Shown piece after piece: positions 38,805-52,702 of a stretch of 64,000 nt of DNA; position 1 is the first letter of the stretch, and each line of letters starts with the position of its first letter. The notes beneath the pieces are model-generated. The model did not search any database. It saw nothing but the letters and a program-made list of their open reading frames with translations, and was not told where the DNA came from. Both the position numbers and the translations under genes were made by a program. Origin of the DNA: Psychrobacter immobilis (lineage in GTDB: Bacteria > Pseudomonadota > Gammaproteobacteria > Pseudomonadales > Moraxellaceae); contig NZ_CAJGZJ010000007.1 in NCBI RefSeq assembly GCF_904846225.1, forward strand, positions 1 to 64,000, given 5' to 3'.

Positions 38805-39629
38805 TTAATTATGAGCCGACCGAAATTTTGCGACAACGACCACTAGCTTTGAAAAAATCAGTGCTATAAAAAATAAAATGGCCAATATCAATACGATAGA
38901 GAGTCCGGTCTGAATGTCGAACCAGATACTACCCCAAACGCCCAAAGTAACACCAAGCTGTGCGACGAGGAGCGATATTATGACCATCTGTTTTGGCGAT
39001 TTTGACCACAAGCGTGCTGTGAGCGCTGGCAATACCAACAAACCACTGATTAATAAGCTACCGACAGCTTGTAGTGCAATCGCACAAAATCCTGCTAACA
39101 CACCCATAAAAAACAACCGCTGACGTGTCGGATTGATACCTTGAATGCGTGCTAACGCTTCATGAGTAGCAAGTTTAATTTGCGCCGGCCAGATATAAGT
39201 CAGGAATCCCAGCCCAACGAAGACGCTACCAGCGAGCAGAGGCAGATCTGCCCAATCAAGCTCAAGCAAATTACCGAATAAAAACCCCAGCACGTTGGCT
39301 TGCTGATCGGTCAGCTGGGTCAAAGTCAGTAAGCCTAAACACAGTAACGATACGGCAACGACCGCCAGCACTGCATCAGAGGGCAGACGTTCATCATCAA
39401 TTAATACCAGTCCCAATACGACTAAGACGCTGACGATTACAATACCAATACCCATCGGCAATTGCCACAATACGGCCAATGCAACGCCAAGTAAGGTGCC
39501 GTGTGCTAATGCATCGGCAAAAAATGCCATGCGACGCCATAATACCAAACACCCTAAAGGCGCTGATAATAGCGCTAAAATACTGCCAGCGATCCAAGCA
39601 GGAGCAATGATGGCTAACCAAGCAGTCAT
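38805..39629 (-). CDS. znuB: zinc ABC transporter permease
   Basis: Inner-membrane permease of the ABC-3 family (274 residues, about eight helices). The start LAIIAPAWIAGSILALLSAPLGCLVLWRRMAFFADALAHG contains the conserved RRMAFFADALAHG cytoplasmic loop. A second loop VGSLLISGLLVLPALTARLW contacts the ATPase. It is the last gene of the zur-znuC-znuB unit; zinc specificity follows from zur and the Zur box. Confidence 0.93.
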   Translation of the reverse strand: MTAWLAIIAPAWIAGSILALLSAPLGCLVLWRRMAFFADALAHGTLLGVALAVLWQLPMGIGIVIVSVLVVLGLVLIDDERLPSDAVLAVVAVSLLCLGLLTLTQLTDQQANVLGFLFGNLLELDWADLPLLAGSVFVGLGFLTYIWPAQIKLATHEALARIQGINPTRQRLFFMGVLAGFCAIALQAVGSLLISGLLVLPALTARLWSKSPKQMVIISLLVAQLGVTLGVWGSIWFDIQTGLSIVLILAILFFIALIFSKLVVVVAKFRSAHN

Positions 39630-39715
39630 AAGAAATATCCGTAAAAGTTTTTATAAAGGCTAAAAGCTGTATTGGTATTTAATAAATACAGCCTTGATAC
39701 GTTTGAGTGGCGTTA

Positions 39716-40504
39716 TTATAGTTCGAGCTCGTTTGGCGCAAGATGCTTGCAAGCATGTGGTTGGTGCACATATGGCTGCTCATAATAATGACCAAAGAGC
39801 TTTTGAAATTCGGTACTAATGGCAAGCTCGCTTGGTTGTCCCTCACAACAAATATGCTTGTTCAGACAAATCACTCGCCGACTGCCTCTCATTACCCAAT
39901 GCAAATCATGCGATACCACCAGCATGGCGCAGCGCAAAAAATCTGGTAATTTATCAATAAACTGATAGAGCCAAACCTCAGTATCAGGGTCTAACCCTTG
40001 CATAGGTTCATCTAAAATGAGCAAATTGGGTTTATCTAACAACGCCCGTGCCAGCAAAACCCGCTGCGTTTCCCCGCCCGATAGATGCAGCATTTGCCGC
40101 GATAGCAAATGCGTTAGCGATAAATTATCAAATATAAATTGGCGCTGCTCCGGTGTTAAACGTTTGCTATTGGCTTGACCTAATAAATCGCTGACTCGTA
40201 ACGGCAATATCGGTGGTATGGCAAATCGCTGCGGTACATAGCCCAGCTGCAATGACTGATGCGCTGTAATGCTACCCTTAGTCGGATCAATCAAACCCAA
40301 AATGAGTTTAACCAAAGTTGATTTACCAGCACCATTGGGCCCAACAAGGCTGACGGTTTCATTGACATCAATATTGATATCAATGTGCGAGAGTAATTGT
40401 TGCTGCCCAATCTGGTAGCTCACATCATGTAAGCTCAACAGCTTCGTATTACCATCGATAATAGGTGCTGATTTTGGATTTGAGGGCGATTCAGAAAAAT
40501 TCAT
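39716..40504 (-). CDS. znuC: zinc ABC transporter ATP-binding protein
   Basis: ABC ATPase of 262 residues driving zinc import. Walker A is GPNGAGKSTL, the Q-loop region LGYVPQRF, the signature LSGGETQRVLLARAL, Walker B LLILDEPMQGLD and the switch His in VVSHDLHWV. The C-terminus is His-rich (YVHQPHACKH), typical of ZnuC. It lies between zur and znuB on the same strand. Confidence 0.94.
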   Translation of the reverse strand: MNFSESPSNPKSAPIIDGNTKLLSLHDVSYQIGQQQLLSHIDINIDVNETVSLVGPNGAGKSTLVKLILGLIDPTKGSITAHQSLQLGYVPQRFAIPPILPLRVSDLLGQANSKRLTPEQRQFIFDNLSLTHLLSRQMLHLSGGETQRVLLARALLDKPNLLILDEPMQGLDPDTEVWLYQFIDKLPDFLRCAMLVVSHDLHWVMRGSRRVICLNKHICCEGQPSELAISTEFQKLFGHYYEQPYVHQPHACKHLAPNELEL

Positions 40505-40562
40505 AAGTTCACAGCGGCTTAATTAAAAGTAATAAAATAAGGGGTCTCAATAGACATTCTAC

Positions 40563-41120
40563 TTAACCTGCCTGACACGCTTGACACAGGCCGCTCAACT
40601 CAATGACGCTACGCTCCACAACAAAACCGACATCTTGCTCAGCAAAACTCATCATCTCTTGTACGGGTAAACTACTACATTCTTGTACGCGCTGGCACTG
40701 TCCGCAGATTAAGAACGCAGCGGTATGATGTGCTCTTGGATGGCAGCAGGGGACATAGGCATTGATAGAGGTTAATTGATGAATCAAACCCTCACCCAAT
40801 AAAAACTCTAAACTGCGATAAACCGTTGGCGGCGCAACGTTTTTTGGTGTTTGCTTTTTGGCTGACTGTTCTTCTGATACTTGATTTTGTGAGCCAATTT
40901 CTAATAACCGCATTTGCTGCAATTGAGTGATTAAATCATACGCGCCGATGGGCTTATTGGCCTCTAGTACCAACTGATATATTTGTTGGCGCAGAGCCGT
41001 GAAGCGCGCGCCGTTCAAGCTGCATTGTTCTTTGGCAGCCGTTAAACGTTCAGTCACATCATGAGGCGTAAAGTCTTGCACATCATGCAAATGGTCGCAT
41101 ACTGATAAATGGGTGGACAT
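40563..41120 (-). CDS. zur: zinc uptake regulator Zur (Fur family)
   Basis: Fur-family repressor of 185 residues. The winged-helix N-terminal domain has RFTALRQQIYQLVLEANKPIGAYDL and TVYRSLEFLLGEGLIHQL. A structural zinc site is formed by CGQC and CQAC pairs, and the His-rich CCHPRAHHTAAF is the regulatory site. A polar insertion (about residues 75-90) precedes TVYRSL. It heads the zur-znuC-znuB unit and is divergent from znuA, with a Zur box between. Confidence 0.93.
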   Translation of the reverse strand: MSTHLSVCDHLHDVQDFTPHDVTERLTAAKEQCSLNGARFTALRQQIYQLVLEANKPIGAYDLITQLQQMRLLEIGSQNQVSEEQSAKKQTPKNVAPPTVYRSLEFLLGEGLIHQLTSINAYVPCCHPRAHHTAAFLICGQCQRVQECSSLPVQEMMSFAEQDVGFVVERSVIELSGLCQACQAG

Positions 41121-41191
41121 GCTGCAAGCTCCTAAAAATAAAATGGCTCATTCTATTATAGTGTTTTTTGTTTTGTGATAGTATTTTCTAT

Positions 41192-41206
41192 TGTTATAGT
41201 ATAACA
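41192..41206. promoter_or_regulatory. Zur box
   Basis: TGTTATAGTATAACA is a perfect palindrome around a central base and matches the core of the enteric Zur operator (TGTTATAATATAACA). It lies in the zur/znuA divergent promoter region, 72 bp from zur and 123 bp from znuA, so it can control both. Confidence 0.88.
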
Positions 41207-41328
41207 TAATAATGTGAAAAACAGCTAAGTTGTCTTAGATTATCTAGGCACACGCCTATCGTTAATGAGATGACATGCTTAACAATGTTTATTCACACTT
41301 CTATCATTAACCCATCAAAGAATCTACT

Positions 41329-42216
41329 ATGAACTCAGTTTTTAAATACTCTCTACGTTCAATCATTATATTAAAGCGACTGCTAATTACTGGCGTAGTA
41401 GTGTTAGGCCTTTCGACATTAAATGCCCAAGCCGCAACAGTCAGCGTGAGTAATCATCCGATGTTTTTACTCAGTCAAGCCGTGACTGAAGGTACGCCTT
41501 CTGCCAACCAAATCTTACAAGCTGGCGACGTGGGGCATCATGGCAGTATTAGCCCAAGCGATATGAAAGCCATCCAAGACAGTAAGTTCGTGGTTTGGTT
41601 TGGCAGCTCATTAGAAAACAGCCTTACTGGTAGCTTAAAGACTGCTCCCAATGCGATTGCCTTGTTTGATTTTAAGGCTTTTAATCGGCACCCACTTCGC
41701 GATATTAAAGGAGCGCCTATCGCCGGCACGCTTGATCCGCATATCTGGCTTGATCCTGAAAACGCCAAAGCCATCACTCGTGCATTGGCCGTTATTCATA
41801 GCCATGCCAATCCAAAGTATAAAGATACTTACCAAGCGAACGCCAAAAAATTCGCTCAGCGTATGGACAACGCGGTGGCAAAAGTGCAGCAAAATACACG
41901 CAAAAATCGTCCTTATTGGGCATATCACGATGCGTATCAATACATAGAAAACGCTGCGCAAATAAAGCTGGCTGGCAGCTTGAGTCCAGATCATGATCTT
42001 GCCCCCAAAGCCAGTCAGTTACGCTGGCTTAATGAGAATCGTCCGGCCAAACAGATGTGTTTGCTCAATCAAAGCGTTGCTGCCAAAGGCCTACTTGCCA
42101 AACTACAGCCTGTCAGAACCACCGTACAAATCGAGGACATGAGTGATAGCCAAGACTTTGTAGAAGGATGGACGCAAATGGCTCAACAAATTAACAACTG
42201 TATCGATGGTAAATAG
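41329..42216 (+). CDS. znuA: zinc ABC transporter substrate-binding protein
   Basis: Periplasmic cluster-A-I metal-binding protein (295 residues). A signal peptide ends near AQA-ATV. The zinc ligands are His residues in DVGHHGSISPSD, DPHIWLDPENA and YHDAYQYIE, in the usual order. The acidic/His-rich mobile loop common in enteric ZnuA is short here (the NRHPLRDIKGAP region). It is divergent from zur-znuC-znuB under a shared Zur box and followed by a terminator. Confidence 0.92.
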   Translation: MNSVFKYSLRSIIILKRLLITGVVVLGLSTLNAQAATVSVSNHPMFLLSQAVTEGTPSANQILQAGDVGHHGSISPSDMKAIQDSKFVVWFGSSLENSLTGSLKTAPNAIALFDFKAFNRHPLRDIKGAPIAGTLDPHIWLDPENAKAITRALAVIHSHANPKYKDTYQANAKKFAQRMDNAVAKVQQNTRKNRPYWAYHDAYQYIENAAQIKLAGSLSPDHDLAPKASQLRWLNENRPAKQMCLLNQSVAAKGLLAKLQPVRTTVQIEDMSDSQDFVEGWTQMAQQINNCIDGK

Positions 42217-42251
42217 GATTAAATATAATTTTTACCCAAATAAATGTTACT

Positions 42252-42308
42252 ATGGCCAAAACCAAACACGAGAAGCTAAGTATAGCTTGGCTTTGGTCAT
42301 GTTTTTTT
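42252..42308 (+). terminator. terminator after znuA
   Basis: Long imperfect stem: ATGGCCAAAACCAA pairs with the arm ending TTTGGTCAT, with an AAGCT/AGCTT inner part. A run of seven T follows. Confidence 0.75.
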
Positions 42309-42471
42309 GTTAAAACTTTGAAAGTTTCATATTATGCTTGCTTAAAAGAAGTAGGCTACTTATAATAAGTAGCGTTTTATTTTGGTTAAAAGGTAACACC
42401 TATAGAATCAGCTATTTAAGGATAAAAGTGTCGTAAGTATGCTACATTATCCGAAGGCTATAGGAGTATCG

Positions 42472-42873
42472 ATGACCAAGCCTGCCAAACGTACGCAAAA
42501 AGATAAAATTGGCATCTATATTAAACGCCAAGCATGGATATTATTTGTTGTTATTCTCATTGCTTGGATAATAGATAGTTTTTGGCTCAGCAGTAGCGAG
42601 CTTACCATAGCGAAAAGTACGGCTATTGGTGGGTTGCTTAGTTTTGCCACTCAAGCAGTATTTGCTTTTTTTATTTTTTGGTATACCGGTTATCGCGCGC
42701 GCCAACATATTGTTAGCCAGCTATATCGGGGTCAAATGGCGAAATGGCTATTGACTGTTTTTGGTTTCGCACTAATTTTTATTACCGTACAACCCCTATC
42801 TGCGCCTGCGCTGTTTATCGGTTTTATGGTAATGCAAATTAGTCACAGTTGGATGTTGTGGCATATACGCTAG
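42472..42873 (+). CDS. atpI: ATP synthase protein I
   Basis: Small membrane protein of 133 residues with four hydrophobic helices (about 20-40, 50-72, 86-104, 108-128). AtpI is non-essential and thought to aid c-ring assembly. The ATG at 42472 has AGGAG seven bases upstream; an earlier in-frame start at 42439 adds 11 residues. Its position just before atpBEFHAGDC supports the call, although 696 bp and a terminator-like hairpin separate it from atpB. Confidence 0.82.
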   Translation: MTKPAKRTQKDKIGIYIKRQAWILFVVILIAWIIDSFWLSSSELTIAKSTAIGGLLSFATQAVFAFFIFWYTGYRARQHIVSQLYRGQMAKWLLTVFGFALIFITVQPLSAPALFIGFMVMQISHSWMLWHIR

Positions 42874-44436
<1,563 letters not shown>

Positions 44437-44451
44437 TTAGACATTCAATAG

Positions 44452-44718
<267 letters not shown>

Positions 44719-44835
44719 TCAGAAAGCTCAGTTGTAAATGTTTGGTATTCAGAAATTGTCTATCAAATATAGTCAAAATTTGGCTACCAAACATGATCAA
44801 TGAAACTGATTTTTCATTAACAAAGAGGTGATCAC

Positions 44836-45306
44836 GTGAATATCAATTTTACCCTCGTCGGTCAAGCCATTGCTTTTGCAATATTTGTGATTTTTTGCAT
44901 GAAATTCGTGTGGCCACCACTTATCGGTGCCCTTAATGAACGTCAGCGCAAAATTACTGAAGGCTTAAATGCCGCAGAAAAAGCAAAAGCAGACTTGGCA
45001 ACCGCGGAGCAAGATGTCAAGCATGAACTTGATCTTGCAAAGACTAAAGCTGCGGCTTTAATCGAGCAAGCGAACAAGAGTGCCAATCAGCTGATTGAAG
45101 ATGCAAAAACGCAAGCCCAAGTGGAGAGCGAACGCATTCGTCAACAAGCTCAAGCATCTATCGACCAAGAAATCAATCAAGCGCGTGAAGTATTGCGTGC
45201 CCAAGTTGCTGAACTGGCTGTACTTGGTGCAGAAAAGATCTTGCAAGACAAAGTCGATGTGCAAAAACATGCCAGTATGTTAGACCAACTGGCGGCGAAG
45301 CTGTAA
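44836..45306 (+). CDS. atpF: ATP synthase subunit b
   Basis: Stator b subunit of 156 residues. A single N-terminal helix (about 5-27) is followed by a long charged coiled coil. It starts at GTG 44836 with AGAGGTG upstream; [18 protein letters not shown] is the family N-terminus. It ends 13 bp before atpH. Confidence 0.95.
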   Translation: MNINFTLVGQAIAFAIFVIFCMKFVWPPLIGALNERQRKITEGLNAAEKAKADLATAEQDVKHELDLAKTKAAALIEQANKSANQLIEDAKTQAQVESERIRQQAQASIDQEINQAREVLRAQVAELAVLGAEKILQDKVDVQKHASMLDQLAAKL

Positions 45307-45319
45307 TTGTGAGGATATA

Positions 45320-45943
45320 ATGGCTGACTTATCAACCTTAGCACGACCGTACGCTAAAGCCGCGTTTGACTATGCCAACGAAAATGGGGTAGTGAACGAG
45401 TGGGAAAACTTCTTGTTTATTGCCGGCACCATTGTCAATGACAAGTCTTTTAGTACTTGGCTAGACAATCCAGCTGTTTCTGCTGAGCATAAGTCAGCTG
45501 CTTTGACCGATCTTTATGATACGCAAATAGCTAGCGCTAATGATTCTGCTTTCAAGCAGTTATTAGGTGAGGCTCGTGGGGTTCGCCCTGACAGCGACGC
45601 CAGCTATCCAAAAGTATCAATAGCACTTAGTAACTTCGTTAAACAGTTATCAGAACAAGAGCGTCTGGCGCTGCTTCCTGAAGTTTATGAGCATTTTCGC
45701 CGTCATAAGGCAATAAGCTTAAAGCAGCTTGACGCCTATGTGACCTCTGCTTATCCATTGACCGACGCCCAGCGTGACATGTTTCAAACACGTCTTGCTG
45801 CATCGCTAAATGCGAGTGTGGTGATTCACGAATCGGTCGATCCAAGTTTATTGGCAGGCGCTACGATTAAAGTCGGTGACAAAATCATTGATGATTCTAT
45901 GCGTGGCAAGTTACAACAGTTAAAAACACAGCTAACGGCCTAA
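45320..45943 (+). CDS. atpH: ATP synthase subunit delta
   Basis: Stator delta subunit linking F1 to b2 (207 residues against the usual ~177). The N-terminal helical domain starts [13 protein letters not shown], and the C-terminal end [19 protein letters not shown] matches. The extra ~28 residues fall around positions 75-105 ([20 protein letters not shown]), in the middle of the helical domain. The frame is intact, so this is a lineage insertion and not a frameshift. GTGAGG precedes the ATG. Confidence 0.94.
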   Translation: MADLSTLARPYAKAAFDYANENGVVNEWENFLFIAGTIVNDKSFSTWLDNPAVSAEHKSAALTDLYDTQIASANDSAFKQLLGEARGVRPDSDASYPKVSIALSNFVKQLSEQERLALLPEVYEHFRRHKAISLKQLDAYVTSAYPLTDAQRDMFQTRLAASLNASVVIHESVDPSLLAGATIKVGDKIIDDSMRGKLQQLKTQLTA

Positions 45944-46036
45944 TGCCATTCATCAGCGCAGCCGTATAATATCTGCGTGATAGTAAGAGCATTTAAGTCA
46001 GTAGGCGGGTTATCATAAATTAAAGGAAACAAGGCA

Positions 46037-47581
46037 ATGCAACAATTGAATCCAGCGGAAATCAGTAACCTGATTAAGCAGCGTATTCAAGACCTTGATG
46101 CGGGTGCAACTGCAAAGAATGAAGGCACGATTGTCAAAGTATCTGACGGTATCGTGCAGATTCATGGTCTTGAAGATGCCATGTACGGCGAAATGATTGA
46201 GTTTGAAGGCGAAATCTATGGAATGGCGCTTAACTTAGAGCGTGATTCTGTCGGCGCGGTAGTACTTGGTGATTACCTAAAGCTGCAAGAAGGTCAAAAA
46301 GCCTATTGTACTGGTCGTATTCTTGAAGTACCAGTAGGTCCTGAGCTGCTAGGCCGTGTTGTTGATGCCTTGGGTAATCCTATTGATGGCAAAGGTCCTA
46401 TCGATGCCAAAATGACTGATAAAGTCGAAAAAATCGCCCCAGGCGTTATCGATCGTCAGTCAGTAGATCAGCCAGTAATGACGGGCTATAAATCCGTTGA
46501 TACCATGATTCCAATTGGCCGTGGTCAGCGTGAGCTTATCATTGGTGATCGTCAGACGGGTAAAACCGCGATGGCCATCGATGCGATCATTGCGCAGAAA
46601 TCATCGGGCATTAAATGCGTATATGTTGCTATTGGTCAGAAACGTTCGACCATCGCTAACGTCGTACGTAAGCTTGAAGAAACTGGCGCATTGGCGTATA
46701 CCACTGTTGTGGTTGCTTCAGCATCAGAGCCTGCGGCACTACAGTATATCGCACCGTATTCAGGTTGTACGATGGGCGAATACTTCCGTGATCGCGGTGA
46801 AGACGCGCTGATTGTTTTTGATGATTTATCAAAGCAAGCCGTGGCTTATCGTCAAATTTCACTATTGTTACGTCGTCCGCCAGGTCGTGAAGCATATCCT
46901 GGTGACGTATTCTACTTACATTCACGTTTACTTGAACGTGCATCGCGCGTAAACGCAGCATACGTAGAAAAATTCACCAATGGTGAAGTTGTGGGTAAAA
47001 CGGGTTCTTTAACGGCGCTACCTATCATTGAAACTCAAGCTGGTGACGTTTCTGCATTCGTACCAACTAACGTGATTTCAATTACTGATGGTCAGATATT
47101 CTTAGAATCAAGCCTATTTAACTCAGGTATCCGTCCGGCAGTGAATGCTGGTATCTCGGTATCGCGTGTAGGCGGTGCTGCTCAGACTAAGATCATTAAG
47201 AAACTGTCTGGTGGTATTCGTACCGCTTTGGCTCAGTATCGTGAATTGGCCGCATTCGCTCAGTTTGCCTCGGATCTTGATGACGCCACTCGCGAACAGC
47301 TTGATCATGGTGAGCGCGTGACTGAACTGATGAAGCAAAAACAGTATCAGCCAATGTCGATTTCTGAGCAAGCAGCCGTTATCTATGCGTCGAACGAAGG
47401 GTTTTTAGCGGACGTTCCAGTTGAAAAATTGGGTTCTTTTGAAGAAGCTTACTTACGTTATATGCATGATGAGCAAAGTGAATTGATGCGTGAGATTGAT
47501 GATACTGCGAACTATAATGATGATATCGCAGGTCGTTTAAAGTCAGCTTTAGAGACCTTTAAGCAAAATCACAGTTATTAA
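46037..47581 (+). CDS. atpA: ATP synthase subunit alpha
   Basis: Regulatory nucleotide-binding alpha subunit of F1 (514 residues). The P-loop is GDRQTGKTA near residue 170, and the signature [13 protein letters not shown] is present. Other typical patches include [14 protein letters not shown] and [24 protein letters not shown] precedes the ATG. An unusually long 232-bp gap with hairpins follows before atpG. Confidence 0.98.
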   Translation: MQQLNPAEISNLIKQRIQDLDAGATAKNEGTIVKVSDGIVQIHGLEDAMYGEMIEFEGEIYGMALNLERDSVGAVVLGDYLKLQEGQKAYCTGRILEVPVGPELLGRVVDALGNPIDGKGPIDAKMTDKVEKIAPGVIDRQSVDQPVMTGYKSVDTMIPIGRGQRELIIGDRQTGKTAMAIDAIIAQKSSGIKCVYVAIGQKRSTIANVVRKLEETGALAYTTVVVASASEPAALQYIAPYSGCTMGEYFRDRGEDALIVFDDLSKQAVAYRQISLLLRRPPGREAYPGDVFYLHSRLLERASRVNAAYVEKFTNGEVVGKTGSLTALPIIETQAGDVSAFVPTNVISITDGQIFLESSLFNSGIRPAVNAGISVSRVGGAAQTKIIKKLSGGIRTALAQYRELAAFAQFASDLDDATREQLDHGERVTELMKQKQYQPMSISEQAAVIYASNEGFLADVPVEKLGSFEEAYLRYMHDEQSELMREIDDTANYNDDIAGRLKSALETFKQNHSY

Positions 47582-47610
47582 TTTAACGGGTTAAGCCGGA
47601 TTGGTTACGG

Positions 47611-47677
47611 CTGTCATTGACAGTTTATAAAGTGGCGTATTGTCTGATAAGTTTTCTATTAAGACAGGCGCGCCACT
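47611..47677 (+). promoter_or_regulatory. hairpins in the atpA-atpG spacer
   Basis: A 13-nt palindrome CTGTCATTGACAG (47611-47623) is followed by a hairpin in which AGTGGCG and inner TGTCT (from 47631) pair with AGACA and CGCCACT (to 47677). There is no T run, so RNA processing or mRNA stability control is more likely than termination. Confidence 0.5.
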
Positions 47678-47813
47678 ATATATACTAACCATCAACGGTA
47701 TTAGATCGCGTGTTGCCACAAAATTTAAAATATTATTCTGATAGCTCAATGTTTTATATTAAAGAATTGTTGCATGCGCCAATGCTTTTTAACCCTCTTA
47801 TATTGGAATCATT

Positions 47814-50179
<2,366 letters not shown>

Positions 50180-50283
50180 GTTGTGTTGGCATTTGCTAAA
50201 GGGCAGATAGGGTGTAACAAGCCTATTTGCCACTGACTAACGCATTGCAGTTTTGATTGTGTTTTGATCGTGAGGAGTTAAGT

Positions 50284-50700
50284 ATGGCAACGTTACAATG
50301 TCGCGTCGTAAGTGCTAGTGAAGAGTTGTATTCAGGCGAAATTAGCATGTTAATAGCTACTGGTACCGAAGGCGAGATTGGTGTATTGCCAGGTCACACG
50401 CCGCTTATTACTTTGTTAAAACCAGGTGCAATGCGAGTGCAAACACCAAGTGGTGAAGAAGAAGTGATTTATGTATCAGGTGGTGTATTAGAAGTACAGC
50501 CGAAAATGGTTACTGTATTGGCTGATACGGCAGTACGTGCAGATAATCTTGACGAAAGTAAAATCGTTGAAGCACGCAAAAAAGCTGAGCAAATGCTGGT
50601 CAACCAGTCTAATACATTACAAACTAATGCGGCTTTGGCCGCGCTTGCAGAGTCAGTAGGACAACTACAGACTATTCGTAAGTATAAAAACCGCGCTTAA
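50284..50700 (+). CDS. atpC: ATP synthase subunit epsilon
   Basis: Epsilon subunit of F1 (138 residues). The N-terminal beta barrel has GTEGEIGVLPGHTPLIT, and the C-terminal helical hairpin can inhibit ATP hydrolysis. The ATG at 50284 has GAGGAG upstream; an earlier in-frame start at 50257 adds nine residues. It is the last gene of the block, followed by a terminator. Confidence 0.96.
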   Translation: MATLQCRVVSASEELYSGEISMLIATGTEGEIGVLPGHTPLITLLKPGAMRVQTPSGEEEVIYVSGGVLEVQPKMVTVLADTAVRADNLDESKIVEARKKAEQMLVNQSNTLQTNAALAALAESVGQLQTIRKYKNRA

Positions 50701-50754
50701 TCTCACCATATGAAAGAGTGATGGTTTAATCTGGCTTTATTTAAAGTAATAAGA

Positions 50755-50780
50755 AACAGTCCATAATGGGCTGTTTTTTT
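50755..50780 (+). terminator. terminator of the atp operon
   Basis: AACAGTCC pairs with GGGCTGTT through one U-G wobble on the plus strand, with loop ATAAT and a long T run. Confidence 0.88.
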
Positions 50781-50828
50781 TGTGCTAGCTGTTCTCTTTT
50801 AGTCTGGTCCGCGCGTTAAGTTGATTGC

Positions 50829-50900
50829 TGTGACACTACAGACAGAGGCTTGTAAAGCTTTATTCTGGCAGTACTGTCGCGCTTTTATTTTTTTGACTAA
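50829..50900. repeat. TATAGTC-family repeat, partial copy
   Basis: Carries only the right half of the family: ACAGACAGAGGCTTG, then GGCAGTACTGTCGCGC and a TTTTTTGACTA end. The left half is missing or decayed. Confidence 0.5.
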
Positions 50901-51396
50901 AATTATCTTCAATTTGTGCTTTGTATGGCACAATTTTAGCAATCAGCAGTACTTATTTGTGAATACTCAAACACGTCCTAAACTAATATTAGGAAATTGC
51001 TAAAATGTTGCTGGCGACAATGATAATATATGGTTATATTAGATAGGATAGGTTGATAGGTATTGAGTGAGTGTTAAACACACTATTATGCAAATCAGCA
51101 AGCTAAATGGTTTCTAGATATTTAAACACTGAACGGTTCATAAAAATGGTCTTAATCAATATTATTTGCTTATAACGCATAATTTTTGGACGTAAACTAA
51201 AGCTTTAATGAGTATAGTTTATAGGTTTTGTTAACGACTATAAGCTATAGTATAGGAAGCTGACGGTTTAATAGTATACTATGCTACCAAGTTTGTAACA
51301 GCTATACGAACATCAATTGTGCCGGCTTATGGTGCTATTAATTTTACCGCTCTTACTTTTACTGCTTTTAAATTAGATGTATTAGAGGATATAACA

Positions 51397-52113
51397 ATGA
51401 CAACAAATGAAGAAGACAACACTCCCCGAATCTTAATTGTTGAGGATGATGAGCGTCTGGCCATGTTGACTCAAGATTACTTGGTCAAAAATGGTTTAGA
51501 AGTAGCAATTGAAACTGATGGTAACCGTGCTATTCGCCGTATCGTCAGTGAACAACCAGATTTGGTCGTACTTGATGTCATGCTTCCTGGTAGCGATGGC
51601 CTTACTGTGTGCCGTGAGGTTCGTCCGCATTATCAGAATCCTATCTTGATGTTGACGGCTCGCACTGAAGATATGGATCAGGTATTGGGTCTAGAGATGG
51701 GAGCCGATGACTATGTCGCGAAACCAGCTCAGCCGCGTGTATTGCTTGCACGTATTCGTGCGTTATTACGTCGCTCAGAAAACGCACCGTCAGAAGATGT
51801 GCCACAGCGTTTAGAATTTGGCGAATTGGTCATCGATAATGGTGGTCGCTCAGTCAACCTAGGCGACGAGTTGGTCGATTTCACTAGTGCTGAATATGAT
51901 CTGTTGTGGTTGCTTGCTTCTAATGCTGGACGTATTTTATCGCGCGAAGATATCTTTGAGCGCTTGCGTGGTATTGAATATGACGGTCAAGATCGTTCAA
52001 TTGACGTACGTATTTCACGCATTCGTCCAAAAATTGGTGATGATCCAGAAAACCCGAAACGTATCAAAACCGTACGTAGCAAGGGTTATTTGTTCGTGAA
52101 AGAAGGTAACTAA
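51397..52113 (+). CDS. bfmR: response regulator BfmR-like (OmpR family)
   Basis: DNA-binding response regulator of 238 residues. The receiver domain has the acidic pair at 17-18, phospho-acceptor Asp60 in VVLDVMLPGSDG and Lys in DDYVAKPAQPR. The winged-helix output domain ends DDPENPKRIKTVRSKGYLF. By my recollection the sequence is very close to Acinetobacter BfmR, which controls envelope, biofilm and stress genes. The ATG at 51397 has AGAGGAT upstream; an earlier in-frame start adds 26 unrelated residues. The kinase partner follows after 589 repeat-filled bp. Confidence 0.92.
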   Translation: MTTNEEDNTPRILIVEDDERLAMLTQDYLVKNGLEVAIETDGNRAIRRIVSEQPDLVVLDVMLPGSDGLTVCREVRPHYQNPILMLTARTEDMDQVLGLEMGADDYVAKPAQPRVLLARIRALLRRSENAPSEDVPQRLEFGELVIDNGGRSVNLGDELVDFTSAEYDLLWLLASNAGRILSREDIFERLRGIEYDGQDRSIDVRISRIRPKIGDDPENPKRIKTVRSKGYLFVKEGN

Positions 52114-52162
52114 GTCTAGCTTAGTTGTAGAGTAAGTTACTGATTATCACTGTAAAATAAAG

Positions 52163-52187
52163 AACCAGCAGATATGCTGGTTTTTTT
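52163..52187 (+). terminator. terminator after bfmR
   Basis: A perfect AACCAGCA/TGCTGGTT stem with a GATA loop is followed by a T run. It separates bfmR from bfmS transcription at least in part. Confidence 0.85.
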
Positions 52188-52260
52188 GTGGCTAAATTTT
52201 AATTTTTGAAGTTAAATGCAACGTTATGTGGTTTAATTAAGCGATAATTGCGGGTATCGA

Positions 52261-52404
52261 CTAAATACACTGAATTCATTTTAAAACCGATACAGTGCGA
52301 CTGGGATGAATTTTTCGTAGCCTCTTTGATAGCAGCAAGCAAGGAAAATTTATCCCAGTCGCACGTCATTATTAACGTATCGGTTTTATATTGAACTGAC
52401 TATA
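52261..52404. repeat. TATAGTC-family palindromic element, copy 2
   Basis: Inner arms GTGCGACTGGGAT (52294 on) and ATCCCAGTCGCAC enclose TAGCCTCTTTGATAGCAGCAAGCAAGG. Outer arms AAAACCGATAC and GTATCGGTTTT form a second stem. The right end is GACTATA. The whole unit is one long near-palindrome. Confidence 0.7.
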
Positions 52405-52413
52405 CACATCATA

Positions 52414-52553
52414 TATAGTCAGTAAAAATTAATTTCGATACATCATGCACTGCGGCTATTAATTTTTCTTGCTTGCTTATGCCTACGCAGACAAAGGCTG
52501 CAAAAAATCGATATCAGCATTATCGTCGCGTTTTTTAGAGTGTTTTGACTATA
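52414..52553. repeat. TATAGTC-family element, copy 3
   Basis: Begins TATAGTCAGTAAAA and ends TTTTGACTATA. The core reads CTTGCTTGCTTATGCCTACGC followed by AGACAAAGGCTGC. It lies ten bases after copy 2. Confidence 0.7.
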
Positions 52554-52702
52554 GAAGCAGTTTTGGGGGATTATCACTCACAAGGTAAAACACAGTAGCC
52601 GAAGCAGTCTTTATTTAACAGGGTTAGATATCATTTAAAATACAGCGTACACACGCTGAATGATATTAGAAATTTTCATTTATTAAGTTGGTCACGGCAC
52701 GT

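Larger units (their letters stand above)
50701..51396. other. intergenic region between atpC and bfmR
   Basis: About 700 bp with the atpC terminator (50755-50780) and a partial TATAGTC-family repeat (about 50829-50900). The rest is A+T-rich and presumably holds the bfmR promoter. No gene was seen. Confidence 0.45.
52114..52702. other. repeat-filled spacer between bfmR and bfmS
   Basis: About 590 bp with a terminator and two adjacent TATAGTC-family elements. No gene was seen. A separate bfmS promoter is likely. Confidence 0.55.

Noticed and set aside
50821..51003. 60-codon frame after atpC
   Set aside because: Starts at TTG and runs through a partial repeat element; no ribosome site.
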